DNA of 64,000 bases from NCBI RefSeq assembly GCF_023856365.1, contig NC_064543.1:4113952-4177951 (forward strand), given 5' to 3'. A program made the position numbers and the translations under genes. The stretch is from Brienomyrus brachyistius. Its lineage: Eukaryota > Chordata > Actinopteri > Osteoglossiformes > Mormyridae. Every line of letters begins with the position of its first letter. Position 1 is the stretch's first letter. The notes under the pieces were generated by a model that worked only from the letters and a program-made list of their open reading frames with translations, ran no database searches and was not told the origin of the DNA. Below, piece by piece: positions 52,700-64,000 of the stretch.

Positions 52700-55600
52700 G
52701 CTTTGACTGCCACGGCGAGCCGATTGGGACAAAATTCCTGGGCATGGCGAAACAATTCGATCAAACTTCGTTTCCTTACCAAACCGCTGACGGCGCTATG
52801 ATGAGGGTAATTTCTCATTAAAAAAAATATTAGATCACTTCTAACAACCAAATATAAACATAAGCGACAACTTATCATCGTGATTATGTCGGTAATATTG
52901 ATGAAGATTTAATTATATTTAATTTTATCTTTCTTTTGTTTTAAGCCAAAGTCAATTAGATAAAAGGAAGTTATTCTCAAATTATTATACAGAATTTATG
53001 TATTATATCGCGTGATTCCGTATATTTATATTAGACCGGCATTATATAACAGAAACGATCGTTTCGTATTCGTCCATTGAACCATTAACAGAGTTGGACG
53101 TACGTATTTTTCTTGAACAGAGAACTTTGTTTTTCACAAAACATTATAATCTGAGGTCATCATGAGATATGTCTGCTTCAATTTCAGTTTAGTTGTCAGC
53201 TTTAATGTCTTTTTCTTAAACATTATCAGGCATTTATAAATCACATTCCGTGGTTTCATGTTCATTATAAGTGACCTTTACACAGCTTGTTGGCGTTTAT
53301 GGATACCAAAGATATAGTTAGAGTATTCGGCCTTAACGTAATACTCAACATCAGCGCAAGGAGTGACGTCAGTAACATTTCACCCGTTTTGTTCTGAGCA
53401 GTAGCCCGTGTCCTGTTAAATATAAATACATAAATAGGGGTCTCGTTTTTCGTTTCTGTGTGCATGACTTTTTGTTAGTAATTTTTTATAATAGTTAGCA
53501 TTTTATCGCACAACTGATACTGGTACTGATACGGTTTGTTACCATTTATTACGTTCCCTTTATTATCGTCTAAGCTGTGGGTAAAGATGTCCACGAAATT
53601 AATACACGTCGGGGTTTTACCCAGACACACTAATCTGGTTCTGTCCAAAGGATGTAACATGTTCCCTGGTTCAGATTGGATGTCAAATCAGACTGCTTTC
53701 AGTTTCCAGTGTTACACCAAATGTTTGTTGTTGCTGTGCGAATGAGTAAGGAGTCTGTCCTACAGAGTCATTTCTCTAGAGGAAGGTGATGCCAGTGATA
53801 TTTGCATCAAACCAGTGACCCAGCCCAGCTTCAGGTTAAACAGACAGGTCCAACAACATTCCCTCCACCCCTGATGGAATCTTTCACTCTAATCCCAACA
53901 GCATCACTCAGCAGTCTGAGCTGTGTGGTCGCGCTACCTGACACTGAACAGGAGGGGTTTACTTGGAATTCTTAATTCTTCATATGAGTCAGCTGAAGAG
54001 ACACCACTGAGCTGGAACAGTTATCCGACAGCATGAGTTGCAGTGAAAAGACTGTTCCTGGCTAGCCTGCCTGAGTTGAACCCCTTGGGGCTCTTGGTTT
54101 GTGTTGGGTAGTGTTCATGAGGGCTCTGTTTGGACAACAAGCCATGTCACCTGATGTTTCAGGTGTAAACGGATCTCCGTCAGAAATCTGATCGCACAAC
54201 GTGCAGAAACATATTCCACAAGGATGGTGTCCCTCGTTCTACTGTGGGTGGTCATCTACAAAGAGCCGTATTCCTGTAAAAAGCAGGAATGGCTGAAACT
54301 CAGGAGGCTGAATATCTTAGGATGCTGTACAGTAAATGTGCCAAGAGCACGGGAGAAGAGCAGGCGACTCCTCCAGGTGCTTGGAGGACAGTGACGATGT
54401 GCAGGCACCGCTGTGCAGCGTATCAGAGTGTAAAAATAGAACGGTAGACATTTGAGATGACTTGGGCTGAGACGACCTTACCTGAAGCAGTTTGACTGGT
54501 CCAGGTTGGCAATAGTATCCGTGTAAGGAATGCCACATGACTGAATACCTGAGCTCTGCCGCCAATAAGCTCAGTTAGGTTAAAATGTGAGACTGAAAAT
54601 AGCATGCTTTAACAGTAATAGAATGCGTTTAAAATAAACTGGGCACAGTACTGTACATAGCAAGAAAAACAATACAAAAATTTGGTTTGACAGAAAGGCA
54701 TGATTGCTTGGGGTAGTATGGAGAAATGTTGAAAAGATTACTTCTAGAAAAACGAATTGCAAATGACCAAATGGGTAAATTTTGTAAGATTTATCAGTCA
54801 TAGAGGCTGCTAACCCTTTTGGATAAAATCTTAATAAAAACCGGACAAAACAGACCTACTCTGTATCAGTATATTTTGCTTTTACACTAATGTGTCATGT
54901 TATGGTTTTCATTATTATTTATGTATTTATTTTTTTTTTTGGGGGGGTGGGCTGCTTTTCCCCTGCTTGTTGGCATATGTACTTGAAATCTCAAATGTAA
55001 GCTGTTTGAAACAGAAACAGTTCATTGTGAATGAGAACTGAAAAGTACAATTTGAATGATCACCACCCCAATAAAGAGATTCATAAAATAAAAGCTGAGC
55101 AACAGCCATGAAAGTGAAACATGCAGGTATTTTCTCCTTTTATCTTTGTAAAATAAACCCAAGAAGAGAAGATGTTTTTACACACATACGTTTTGAAATT
55201 CTTACTTTTGAAATGTTCACTGTAAAATTCTTCTGCAGTGCTGACACAGTTCAAAGTCACGGTCTGTCTCCTCATTTTTGATGCATTTTAAATGCTCCTT
55301 GTATCATTTTATTATTTAATTTGCTTTGTGGTGTAGGAGTAAAACAAGTTATAAAATAATAATACTGCACACCTGTATGTGTGTGTGTGTGTGCGTGCGC
55401 GTGCGTGCGTGCGTGCGTGCGTGTGCGTCCTTCTCCTGGTCATGGAAAATGAATGTTTTGAAATATAACTGATAACTGATAAGAACTGAATGACAACACA
55501 TGTCCTTTCTAAGACCTGAACCTTCTTTCTATATTTTATCTTTTAATATATTGAATTCAATACTTTTGTAAAGGGCATCATTATTTTCATTCGAATTTAA

Positions 55601-56100
55601 TCAGGAGCCATTAGAAAAATAAAACATAAATCAAACCATTTTAATCATACTACCGGGTAGAGTGGTAAGGCTTCCAGTAATGGACATATCAAATACAATG
55701 AAAATAACATCAGCGATAGGAATTGAAAGCAATAGTAGGTGCCTTGGGCTATTTATTCTTCACTTAATTGATTTTTGCAGTATTTTCATGTATTAATCAT
55801 ATGGTGCCTAAGTGGGTAGCACTGTGTGCCCCCCCCCCCCCCCTCCCCAGCGATGTTGTGTGTGACTGCCACCTCAGCTCTGTGTGTGGCGATTGCATGT
55901 CCTTCTCGTGTTGCACCGGTCTCCAACCAGTACCCCGGTTTCCTCCAAACACATGCAATTATATGTGAATTGGTGACAAAGACTTACATATTTTAACAGC
56001 CTTCATTTTAACAGTGTTATTTGTTATTAATTTATTTAAATAATAATAATAATAATAATAATAGCACTTGGCATGAATTTGGGCTATTCTAATGGAGAGT
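52700..56100. other. AT-rich VRK3-PARD6A intergenic DNA
   Basis: No conserved frame or RNA gene recognised. It contains a poly-T/poly-G block at 54931-54948, a (GT)n/(GC) alternating tract at 55376-55425, a poly-C run at 55830-55843 and an (AAT)n tract at 56039-56062. VRK3 and PARD6A diverge from this interval. Confidence 0.6.
55376..55425. repeat. Alternating purine-pyrimidine GTGC microsatellite
   Basis: Perfectly alternating gtgtgtgtgtgcgtgcgcgtgcgtgcgt sequence, a strong Z-DNA-forming type. Confidence 0.9.
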
Positions 56101-56109
56101 GTAAGGGTG

Positions 56110-56404
56110 AAAGCCCTTTGATTGACCCGCTCCCTTATGCCCCAGGCAGCGCGGCCGGTTACATTCCTCGTGACGTCAGCCCCCTTCGTCATTACCATTG
56201 TTGTTAAAATAAATTTGTTCTGCCCTCGAAAAGAGAGGCGGCTGTCAAACGAGGTAATTCGCACAACTTGGTCAACCTTGTGGGCTGAATGGTGTGATGT
56301 GCGTGCACTGGGGTGTCCGCCGATGCGGGGTTGGGGGCATCCAGGTGACATTACCTGCCCAGATTTTGGGTCCCCTGTCCGGATGACGAGCCCAATAGTT
56401 GAAC
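56110..56404 (+). promoter_or_regulatory. PARD6A 5' region, promoter candidate
   Basis: GC-richer DNA with scattered CG (ggcagcgcggccggttac, cgatgcggggttgggg) upstream of the PARD6A ATG, in contrast with AT-rich flanks. No TATA box is apparent. The start site cannot be placed. Confidence 0.4.
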
Positions 56405-59090
56405 ATGTCAGGACAGCAGAGGAGCTGCGCAGGGACCGCCAATATTATTGAGGTGAAGAGCAAAGTAAGTCCATCTTTATTGTGGGCATGTTCACGCTGT
56501 GTACTGTACGCATACGGATAGACAGAAACAGGATCGAGCAGATTAACGTGGGTGTATCACGAGCTACGGTGATTTATTATGTCGTCATATATTTATCATA
56601 TATAGAATTATATAGCATGTTAATTAGTTTACTCAGTGGCCACTTTAATACTGTACCTACGAAGTACGATTGCCTTTTGGCTGTGTTTTATTACCGAGTA
56701 GCTTTATCTAACAAACTGGTTCCTGAGTGCATAATAAACAATAATATGTGCGGAAGTTTACATTCGGCTGATTTTATGCTTTAATCTCAGCATGTGTTGT
56801 AATGTGGCAACGTGACTACGTCTAATAAGCGGGAAATCCCCTAATATACTAAACAAACGCCGAGTACTTTGCCAGGTGGAAGATGCTTTAACATATTTTT
56901 CAGTTTGTTTCTGTGTTAATCGCATTAACTTAAAAATACCAGCATTCTATTGTGCAACAAAAGTGTTTTACTCTGAAACCAATGGATCACATTTTTCACT
57001 GTACCTTGTAAATGTAGGTTGGACCCAGAAAAATAACATGAAACAAAAATCATGGCTGTTCTGTAGTCTGTATGTATGTTTTGTAAAATTTATTTTTGAT
57101 TTTTTTTGCCAAATTACTGAGGTTGAAAAGCATTGTGGGGGATAAGAAGATAAACATTCAGGAGGAATGCTGCTGTATACCAGCAGGCCCACTGTGCAAA
57201 ATTCTGAGACAGGGCATCCCTGATGAGCCCCTCCCCTCCCCCACACACTCCCCCAGACCTGCTTCCCAGCTCACCAAGGTGTCTGAGGAAAGACTCCACG
57301 ATTAACAAACCAGGATCTGTGACAACAGATATTATCAGCCCTGAACAAAACAAGGAAGTGCTGGATGTTGAAGTCGCGTATCAGTTTTAACAAACACAGA
57401 TGTACTTATTTGTTCCTTCTTTCTCTGTGACTTATTTCCTCATCGAGAGATGATGCATCGGGAAGATTTACTGGTGACTCTGGTGTCACCTTGGCCTGAT
57501 GTACTGTAGAAGGAGCTGGCAGACATGTTTATTTTGTAAAAAGAAGAATAGAGAAAAGAAACCGGTCATTTCTTTGTCATTTCTGATTTTCTTCCGCATG
57601 GCAACATGAGCAGTTGGACTTCCGAACAGGCATGGTAAATGCCAACTGTACCCTGAAGAACCTTCCTCACTAGCATGTTGGGTGGTTTGCAGGGGCACCG
57701 GAGGGGCATGAATATCCTGGCAGATTTAGTGTACCCAACATTTGACGGAGGGGGGCCTTGAATATGTAAAGTCAAATGTAAAATTGGGGAGTTAGCCCAA
57801 GGTGACATTTTGTCAGGGGGGTCCAGAATTCCTGGGTCATACCGTGGTGCCTTGCAACCAGAAAAGCTCATCTTTCTAAAGTGTGCTATGATATATTTCA
57901 TCTTGTAAGGTACAGAAATAGATTACTGACATTTTCTTACTGTCTGGCACCTCTGCTAAGACCTGTTTGCCAAGGGCGTCCCTGACTGAAGTTAAATGCT
58001 CTGAGCAGCTTCTCTGATGCACAGAGCACTGTACCAGGTGGAGGCACTGGAGTAGATCTGGAACCAAGCTATCACTGTAGCTGAACGTACTGAGATCTTC
58101 TCTCCTCAATTCCAGTTTCGGACTGAGTACCGCCGCTTTGGGCTTCAGCAGGCCAGTGCCACCGGATTCCAGGAGTTCTACAAGCTGCTGCTATCCATCC
58201 ACCGGATTCCAGGCCTCGACGTCTTCCTGCCCTATGTGGACTTTCACGGAAAGCTGTTTCCTATCAACAACGATGATAGTTTCCGCAGGGCTGTGTCCTG
58301 TGCGCAGCCCTTACTCCGGGTCATTCTACAGCACAAAGGCAAGTTGATGATGCTGCTGAATCTGGAGAAGCGATTCAGGTGGAATTACACTTTGGTATCT
58401 GATCTCCAGAAGCTGTCTCTGAATGTTTCTGAAGTGTCACTTGTGGTCTGTGTGCCTCCTATAGATGATGAGCCTCGGACCTTCATGAAGAAGAAGAAAG
58501 GATCGGGGGCAAAAGCTAAGGGAAAACCCCGCTCAGGACTGCTGATTGGACCTCCCATGGACTTCCACTTGGTGTCCTCCATCATCGACGTAGACATCTT
58601 GCCCGAGACTCTCAGGCGTGTGCGACTACACAAACACAGCTCCAACAAGACGCTGGGCTTCTACATCCGCGATGGACAGACCGTGCGCCTCACCCCACAG
58701 GGTGTGGAGAAGGTATCAGGCATCTTCATCTCCCGGGTGGTGCCTGGTGGCCTGGCGGCGAGCACAGGGCTGCTGAGCGTCGACGATGAGGTCGTGGAAG
58801 TGAACGGCATCGAGGTGGCGGGCAAGTCTCTGGACCAGGTGACGGACATGATGGTGGCCAGCAGTCACTGCCTGGTCATCACGGTGAAGCCAGCCAACCA
58901 GTGTAACAGTATGGCTCACTTGAGCAGCAGACCCCCTGATTCTGCCCACAGCCCTGCTTCCAAAACTCAGCTCATAAGCAGTGCCATGGATGGTGAGTGT
59001 GACAATGAGGAGCATGACATCATCATTGAGACTGATGGCTTGTCACCTTCCTTACCAGTTCCTGCTGTAGCCAGTGGTGACGGAGACTAG
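56405..59090 (+). CDS. PARD6A: PARD6A, Par6 alpha polarity adaptor
   Basis: Par6 joins atypical PKC, CDC42-GTP and PAR3 in the apical polarity complex. Three exons (56405-56464, 58116-58338, 58465-59090) give 302 residues. Exon 1 encodes MSGQQRSCAGTANIIEVKSK and ends at aaa|gtaagt. The PB1 domain (about 14-92) carries the aPKC-contacting Lys in EVKSK and continues FRTEYRRFGLQQASATGFQE to LPYVDFHGKLFPINNDDS. A basic linker (MKKKKG) leads to the semi-CRIB (SSIIDVDILPETLRRVRLHK, about 132-151) and the PDZ domain (about 152-245: TLGFYIRDG, GIFISRVVPGGLAASTGLL, EVNGIEVAGKSLDQVTDMMV, ITVKPANQ). Human PARD6A has 346 residues; the tail is shorter here. The second intron (58339-58464) uses a GC-AG pair with a perfect AAAG|GCAAGT donor. 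The frame also stays open through it, so a 42-residue insertion is possible if retained, but homologues lack it. Confidence 0.96.
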
Positions 59091-59493
59091 AGAGACAGAT
59101 CTGTCTAACCCTCATTGTTAGAACTTTGACTCTCCCCCTGGCACCGGCTATGTATGTATGTGCATTTGCGTGTACGGATACTGAAGTGCATGTTGGACAC
59201 AGGAAAGCTACAAGAGAAGTCAAGTCAACTAGCGTCAATGAAGGCTGTTCTTTGATGGTGACAGGAATAACCAATCAGACATTAATACACAGACATAACT
59301 GGACATACATCTACTGCTCCCCAAGAAATGTCATGATCTCCGGATGGAGTTGGAGATTCCAAGGCCTTGCTGTGGACGGCGATATGCTCAAGAGGCAGAT
59401 GCCTCCTTCCGTGTTACCAGCAGGCCTTCGCCCGAGATCTCTGGCAGGTTCTGGATGCTGAGACAGGATGGAACTTTTCATTGGTTGCCTGCA

Positions 59494-59499
59494 AATAAA
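59494..59499 (+). terminator. PARD6A polyadenylation signal
   Basis: AATAAA 404 bp after the stop codon, followed by a plausible cleavage zone before the poly-G tract at 59536. Confidence 0.65.
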
Positions 59500-59535
59500 T
59501 TAAAGGGTAATCATTGGCTGTAAGAAAAGTGCACG

Positions 59536-59780
59536 GGGGGGGGGGGGGGGGGTAGAGGCAATACAAATATACAGGTATGGACCTGTTCAGGAGCTGAGAA
59601 GAAGTAAAACACAAAGAAGACTGAGGCTTACCTGGGCAGGTTGGAAGTTCCTAAGGATTCGCAGCTTTAACTTATTGATAAAAAAGAACCCAAGACCTAC
59701 ACATTCACCCCCTCGTACTGAATGGACTCACAGAAAAGGGTCACATTTGCCGTGGGGGGGGGGGGGGGGGGGGGGGAGGA
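59536..59780. repeat. Two poly-G tracts
   Basis: G runs of about 17 at 59536-59552 and about 22 at 59755-59776, just past the PARD6A 3' end on the plus strand. Either could form G-quadruplex structure in transcripts that run past the polyadenylation site. Confidence 0.95.
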
Positions 59781-60359
59781 GATGAAAGCTCTTTGGTTTC
59801 TCCTTTTTCCTTAGGAAGAATTATTGATGTACATAATTAAATAATATAATGTTTATAAATCTGGAGTATTTCAAATGTTCGTATGTAAATGTAATGCATG
59901 AATCTAGTACTACTGAGAAAATGTCTTTTGATTTCTTCTGCTTGTCATGCTTCATGCTGTTTCTTTATTCAAAGGTACAACAGCGATATGCTGCATACAC
60001 AGACAAGCCTCCACTTCATTACGTAAATCTGATGTACGTACACCCAGACCTGCCTAAAAATTCCCTGACATGCACGTTATTTATAGATAGCACTTACACA
60101 AGGCATCTGAAGTATGTTAAGTGCAGGCAGCTGTATTTTCCTGTGTGTCTTGGGCCATGAACACATCTATTCTAATTATTTACAAATGCCTATGTTAGGC
60201 TATGTTAAGATAGGGTAGGTTAGACTACTTTTAATTGTGGGGGGGGAGGAGGGGGAATGCGGCACAAGTCATTTTTGAGCTATGTAAAGGGTTGCGGAAT
60301 GGTCTATTTACGTAAGCCGCGGAGTGTTTGTAACTGCATCCATACACCTGAGGCTATAT

Positions 60360-60595
60360 CTCTGAGTGTAAATTTCTGAGTGTAAATTTCTGAGTGTAAA
60401 TTTCTGAGTGTAAATTTCTGAGTGTAAATTTCTGAGTGTAAATTTCTGAGTGTATGTATCTGAGTGTATGGATCTGAGTGTATATTTATGAGTGTATATT
60501 TATGAGTGTATATTTCTGAGTGTATATATCAGAGTGTATGTATCTGAGTGTATATCTCTGAGGGAATATCTCTGAATGTATATACATGAGTGTAC
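60360..60595. repeat. 14-bp minisatellite grading into variants
   Basis: Six exact ctgagtgtaaattt units (60372-60450) pass into diverged atctgagtgtatat/tatgagtgtatatt units until about 60595. Identity falls steadily from left to right. Confidence 0.95.
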
Positions 60596-60689
60596 TGTGT
60601 GTGTATATACCTTTAATGGACCATTGGCTTCCATTATAACATTTAAAACATCACCAGTTTCTCAGTGCATTATCAAGGTTCCTTTTCCA

Positions 60690-60934
60690 GGGATAAAGGG
60701 TGTGTGTGTGTATGTGTGAGTGTGTGTGTGTTCATGGAAATGGCCCACAATGTGATAAAAACCTTTTGACCTTGTGGGTGCATTCTATTTTATTAAAAAA
60801 TAAATCTGTGAATACAGTAAATAAAAATCTTAATTACTTGTAGTTAAGGTGAGGGCTGGTTAGGGTTAAGGCTTAGCTGGGATTAGGATTGTGCTTATAG
60901 AAATGAATTGAGAGTCCCCACTAAGATATACATC

Positions 60935-60950
<16 letters not shown>
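60690..60950 (-). mobile_element. Dispersed fish repeat, copy 3 (inverted)
   Basis: Reverse-orientation relative of 34672-34960 and 46440-46650: gagggctggttagggttaag is the complement of the ttaaccctaacc-type segment, with attaaaaaataaatctg following the same order. Flanked by (GT)n at 60700-60732 and (GT)n(GA)n at 60938-60974. Confidence 0.55.
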
Positions 60951-60974
<24 letters not shown>

Positions 60975-61404
60975 AGTGTCAATTCCCTCAAAAATTATTA
61001 CATTTTTTTCATTCAGATTACTCTTTGATCAGTTACCATACAATCTGTTTATTTGACTGAAAAATCATGCATAAGTAGTGAAATATATTGTTAAAATAAA
61101 GTAGAATATTAAAGCATGTATTGGCTGCATGTCTACCATGGCCCTTCCTACTCCTTAAAAGCAGTTATTTTGATCGTGTACTGATGTGCCAGATAAATTG
61201 ACAGATGCTGTATCTCCATGTCTGTGTTATATACTGACAGTGTAGTGAAGCACTACTCCAAGCGCCAATCACTTTTAGAATGTGGATCCAATCTGATGTT
61301 ACTGTAATTTGAAAAGCGTTTGAAACAGCTGTACTGTATTTTCTTACCTTAAGTTTGTGTAATAAATATACAAATGACAATTAGATGGTAATAACATAAA
61401 GAAG

Positions 61405-61490
61405 AAGAAAAGCGTCGGTTATAACGATCATCCACTTATAGCGATCAATTTCACCCAGACAGACGTGATCACTATATGCAGTTTCCACAG
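61405..61490. mobile_element. Tigger-like terminal fragment
   Basis: Contains cgtcggttataacgatcatc and acttatagcgatcaatttca, similar to the ends of Tigger/pogo elements with ttataacgatcatcc motifs. No transposase sequence. Confidence 0.45.
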
Positions 61491-61562
61491 TATTTAAAAT
61501 TGCTCATCATCAATGGAGCTCTTCCAATAAAACGTGAAGCATCCCACCACCCTAAAGGAATA

Positions 61563-61990
61563 AACGTTACATTTATATAGCACTTTCCAAGATATCCAAA
61601 GTGCTTTACAGAACCAATGGGGAGCCACTTCATCCACCACCACTATGTAGCAACAACTTGGATGATGCGACTTCAGCCATTCTGCACCAGTACACTCACC
61701 ACACAATAGCTACTGTTGTGTTGGGGCAGGAGAGAATTCACCAGTTAGATATAGGGGGTGATTTGGACGCCAGATTTAAAAGGGCCCTAGTGTACAGTTT
61801 TAGCCAGGACATAGGGGAACCATGCCCACTCTTTCAAAATATGCCCAGGGATCTTTTATGACCTAACCAGGTTAATTAGTTGCAAGACAGAATAGAAAAG
61901 AAAAGAATGTTAAGGTTAATGACTGAAAAAATTACAAGATTATTACTGACCGATTACTAGTCAAAGTTGGGTATCGACCCAGTTGAATTT
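61563..61990. mobile_element. Interspersed repeat of unknown class
   Basis: Begins acgttacatttatatagcac tttcc, ccaaagtgctttacag, and ends gggatcttttatgacctaac. These words recur in many fish genomes in non-coding dispersed repeats. No transposase or reverse transcriptase is visible. Confidence 0.45.
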
Positions 61991-61999
61991 TTGAAATTA

Positions 62000-62120
62000 T
62001 CCATCCGTCCATTTTCCAAACCGCTTATCATACTGGGTCGTGGGAGGCCTGGAGCCTATCCCGGAAGTAATGGGCAGGAGGCAGGGAACAACCCTGGATG
62101 GGGGGCCAGCACATCGCAGT
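62000..62120 (-). mobile_element. Fish SINE, copy 4 (3' fragment, inverted)
   Basis: Reverse complement of the SINE 3' end: ccatccgtccattttccaaa ccgcttat and gcctatcccggaagtaatggg. Only about 120 bp remain. Confidence 0.8.
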
Positions 62121-63368
62121 TTTTGAAATTAGTTACGTAGTTATAGGACAAAAAAGGGTTCACTAATATATAAAAAATAGCTCAACTGAATACATGCTTT
62201 GGATAGTAATCCCTCAACGGCAGTGTTGTCACTTTTGAATCGTTAACTTCATGTGGCGTGATGCTGCCATCTAGTGTCTGAAATTGTAATTTGTATAAAT
62301 TTTGCGCCGCGCGAATGGATTTTCAGACACTTTATTGACAGTATGTACGAACATAGCACAACAAAATTACAAGACAGAGAAAACTTCACCGAATATACGT
62401 GTAAAACTAAGAACAGAGTCCAAATTACAGATTGACAGAAGACAAACTTACAGAGCACACAATGCGAGACATCTTAAGACAATAAATAAGATCAGAGTGC
62501 TAGCTGCAAAAATGGCTACAAATGCAAGGAAAACCAGCACGTGCAGGACAATGTGCAAGTTCCAGTAATGCAGAACAGAAGGACAAAAAGCAGCAGTTAT
62601 TCACTGTTGTAGTGCACATTTGTCATGTACGGTTCGTACGATCCTCGTGTGTGCCACACCCCCCTTATTATCGTTAAAATCGTATTACACATGTGCTACC
62701 CTAATTGTACCCAGCTGTACCCTGTTGTTTTGCCATGTCTTGCCTATTTCAGTCCACGTCTTGCCCCGCTTTTGGTCCGTCATTGATGTTGGTTGAGGTC
62801 CGATGTTTCCTTGTCGCTGGTTCCCTGGTCTCCCGAATAAATTCCCAGTTTTCCCCTTCTTCCGCCTGCCTGCCTCATCCCTGCCTGATCCCTCCCTACA
62901 GCCTGCCCGTCGCTACACTGACAACATTGACCGATAATGCAATATGGAAGAATTTACAGTGTGGTTGGGCTATCAGAAAACCAGGTAGCCAGTCCCACAA
63001 CAATTCACTTGACAACAAAATCATATGCACAGCTACATATTTTTGAATCAACTTAGACCAAAAGACCAAATGAACAAAGACAAAGAAAAATCTATTTGCC
63101 ACTCTATCACATTTTTTTTCGCTGATTGATCTAACCAAGCACACACATACCTGTCGGGCTTGGACAAAATCATTTTATTATTCTGTATCGCTTGCTGTGA
63201 ACGTTGAATACAACTGCAGTGGCTAAAGGGATTTCTGAGGCAAGAGTATTTAGCAGCTGGAAGGCTGCAGGGAAAAGGCTGTGGAGATGTTGTGAGGTCC
63301 AGGTCATGATGAACTTGCATCTGCTCCATGATGGCTGCTTTGTGAAGAGGTGACTGCCACTCATCACT
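62121..63368. other. Intergenic DNA right of PARD6A
   Basis: No gene or named repeat recognised. The frames near 62705-63046 (plus) and 62302-62568 (plus) have no family features. Confidence 0.5.
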
Positions 63369-63369
63369 C

Positions 63370-63650
63370 ATGACTGCCATCACGACACTGAGTGATGGTG
63401 TATTAATTGACGGTGAATCACACATGGTGAAGGGGGCCATCACGACACTCAGTGATGGTGTATTAATTGACGGTGGATCACACATGGTGAAGGGGGCCAT
63501 CACGACACTGAGTGATGGTGTATTAATTGACAGTGGATCACACAGATGGTGAAGGGGGCCATCACGACACTCAGTGATGGTGTATTAATTGACGGTGGAT
63601 CACACAGATGGTGAAGGGGGCCATCACGACACTCAGTGATGGTGTACTAA
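63370..63650. repeat. 60-62-bp minisatellite with inverted-repeat core
   Basis: About 4.7 copies of a unit running ccatcacgacactgagtgat ggtgtattaattgacggtgg atcacacatggtgaaggggg. The first units are 60 bp; later ones have an extra ag (cacagatggtg) and are 62 bp. Within each unit catcac and gtgatg flank gacactga, giving a small stem-loop. Confidence 0.95.
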
Positions 63651-64000
63651 AATGATGTGAGAGGGATATAAAGCTCTCGAATACAAAATAACTTCGCATT
63701 AACATCAATACCAAGCTGTCGAATCAAAAGCAACCTAGACTCTAATGAGGTTATGACAGTGCAAATGACAGCTGAGTTCTTCTCACAACCCTTCCCTGGA
63801 AATTAACGGCCAAGCCGGGTTTGTGCTTGAGTCTTTCGATTCTTGGGGACATGCAAGTCAACTCCCTCACCACAGAAGTCCAGAAAAGGCCTACGCCAAC
63901 TCAACAACTCAAGGTTTCTTGCTGAACTTCCACTGTGCCATCTGTATTAGGATGAATTTGCAGATGATTACATTGCCCACGTGGCATTTAATTAATCATT

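Noticed and set aside
58339..58464. The 42 in-frame codons in PARD6A as constitutive coding sequence
   Set aside because: Par6 homologues lack this stretch, and it is bounded by a consensus GC donor and a good acceptor; kept only as a possible retained intron.

Overview
The window is vertebrate nuclear DNA, most likely from a ray-finned (teleost-like) fish. The genes have many small exons with GT-AG introns and short introns by mammalian standards. Fish-type SINEs and cut-and-paste DNA transposon remnants are present, and minisatellites and microsatellites are abundant. No bacterial, phage or CRISPR feature is present. Exons were assigned by eye from splice sites, phase continuity and remembered family sequences, so boundaries may be off by a few bases where alternatives exist.

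Five protein-coding genes are recognisable. On the minus strand, from right to left, they are VRK3 (52.1-45.4 kb), RIPOR1 (29.7-20.4 kb), CTCF (16.6-12.0 kb coding, promoter near 18.5-18.8 kb) and the N-terminal half of CARMIL2 (9.7 kb to beyond the left edge). PARD6A lies on the plus strand at 56.4-59.1 kb. RIPOR1-CTCF-CARMIL2 in head-to-tail order matches the human 16q22 arrangement. PARD6A is also a 16q22 gene but sits on the other side of RIPOR1 here, and VRK3 (human 19q13) lies between them, so the block has been rearranged. One tRNA-His(GUG) gene lies alone at 40.1-40.2 kb on the minus strand.

Functionally, CTCF is a chromatin architectural protein. RIPOR1, CARMIL2 and PARD6A all act in cell polarity or actin control (Rho inhibition, capping-protein regulation and the Par/aPKC complex). 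VRK3 is a pseudokinase of the VRK family. They share a neighbourhood, not an operon.

Region by region: 1-1.26 kb is a CA-rich satellite with a 264-bp higher-order period inside a CARMIL2 intron. 1.27-9.7 kb holds CARMIL2 exons. 9.88-10.15 kb has an unidentified plus-strand open stretch broken by a frame change. 10.4-18.8 kb is CTCF. 18.9-20.4 kb is the RIPOR1 3' region. 20.4-29.7 kb holds RIPOR1 coding exons. 30-34 kb is its 5' region with a CpG-rich promoter candidate. 34-45 kb is a gene-poor interval with repeats, the tRNA and two small CpG-rich segments. 45-52.6 kb is VRK3. 52.6-56.4 kb is AT-rich intergenic DNA. 56.4-59.5 kb is PARD6A. 59.5-64 kb is repeat-rich.

The most notable points are: an apparent exact, phase-preserving loss of the HEAT/ARM exon block from RIPOR1; a GC-AG intron of 126 bp in PARD6A that stays open if retained; VRK3 keeping the catalytic-loop Asp while lacking the DFG Asp; CTCF lacking both described SUMO consensus sites; and three MITEs whose 8-bp duplications centre on TA. 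I found no convincing wholly new biological system.
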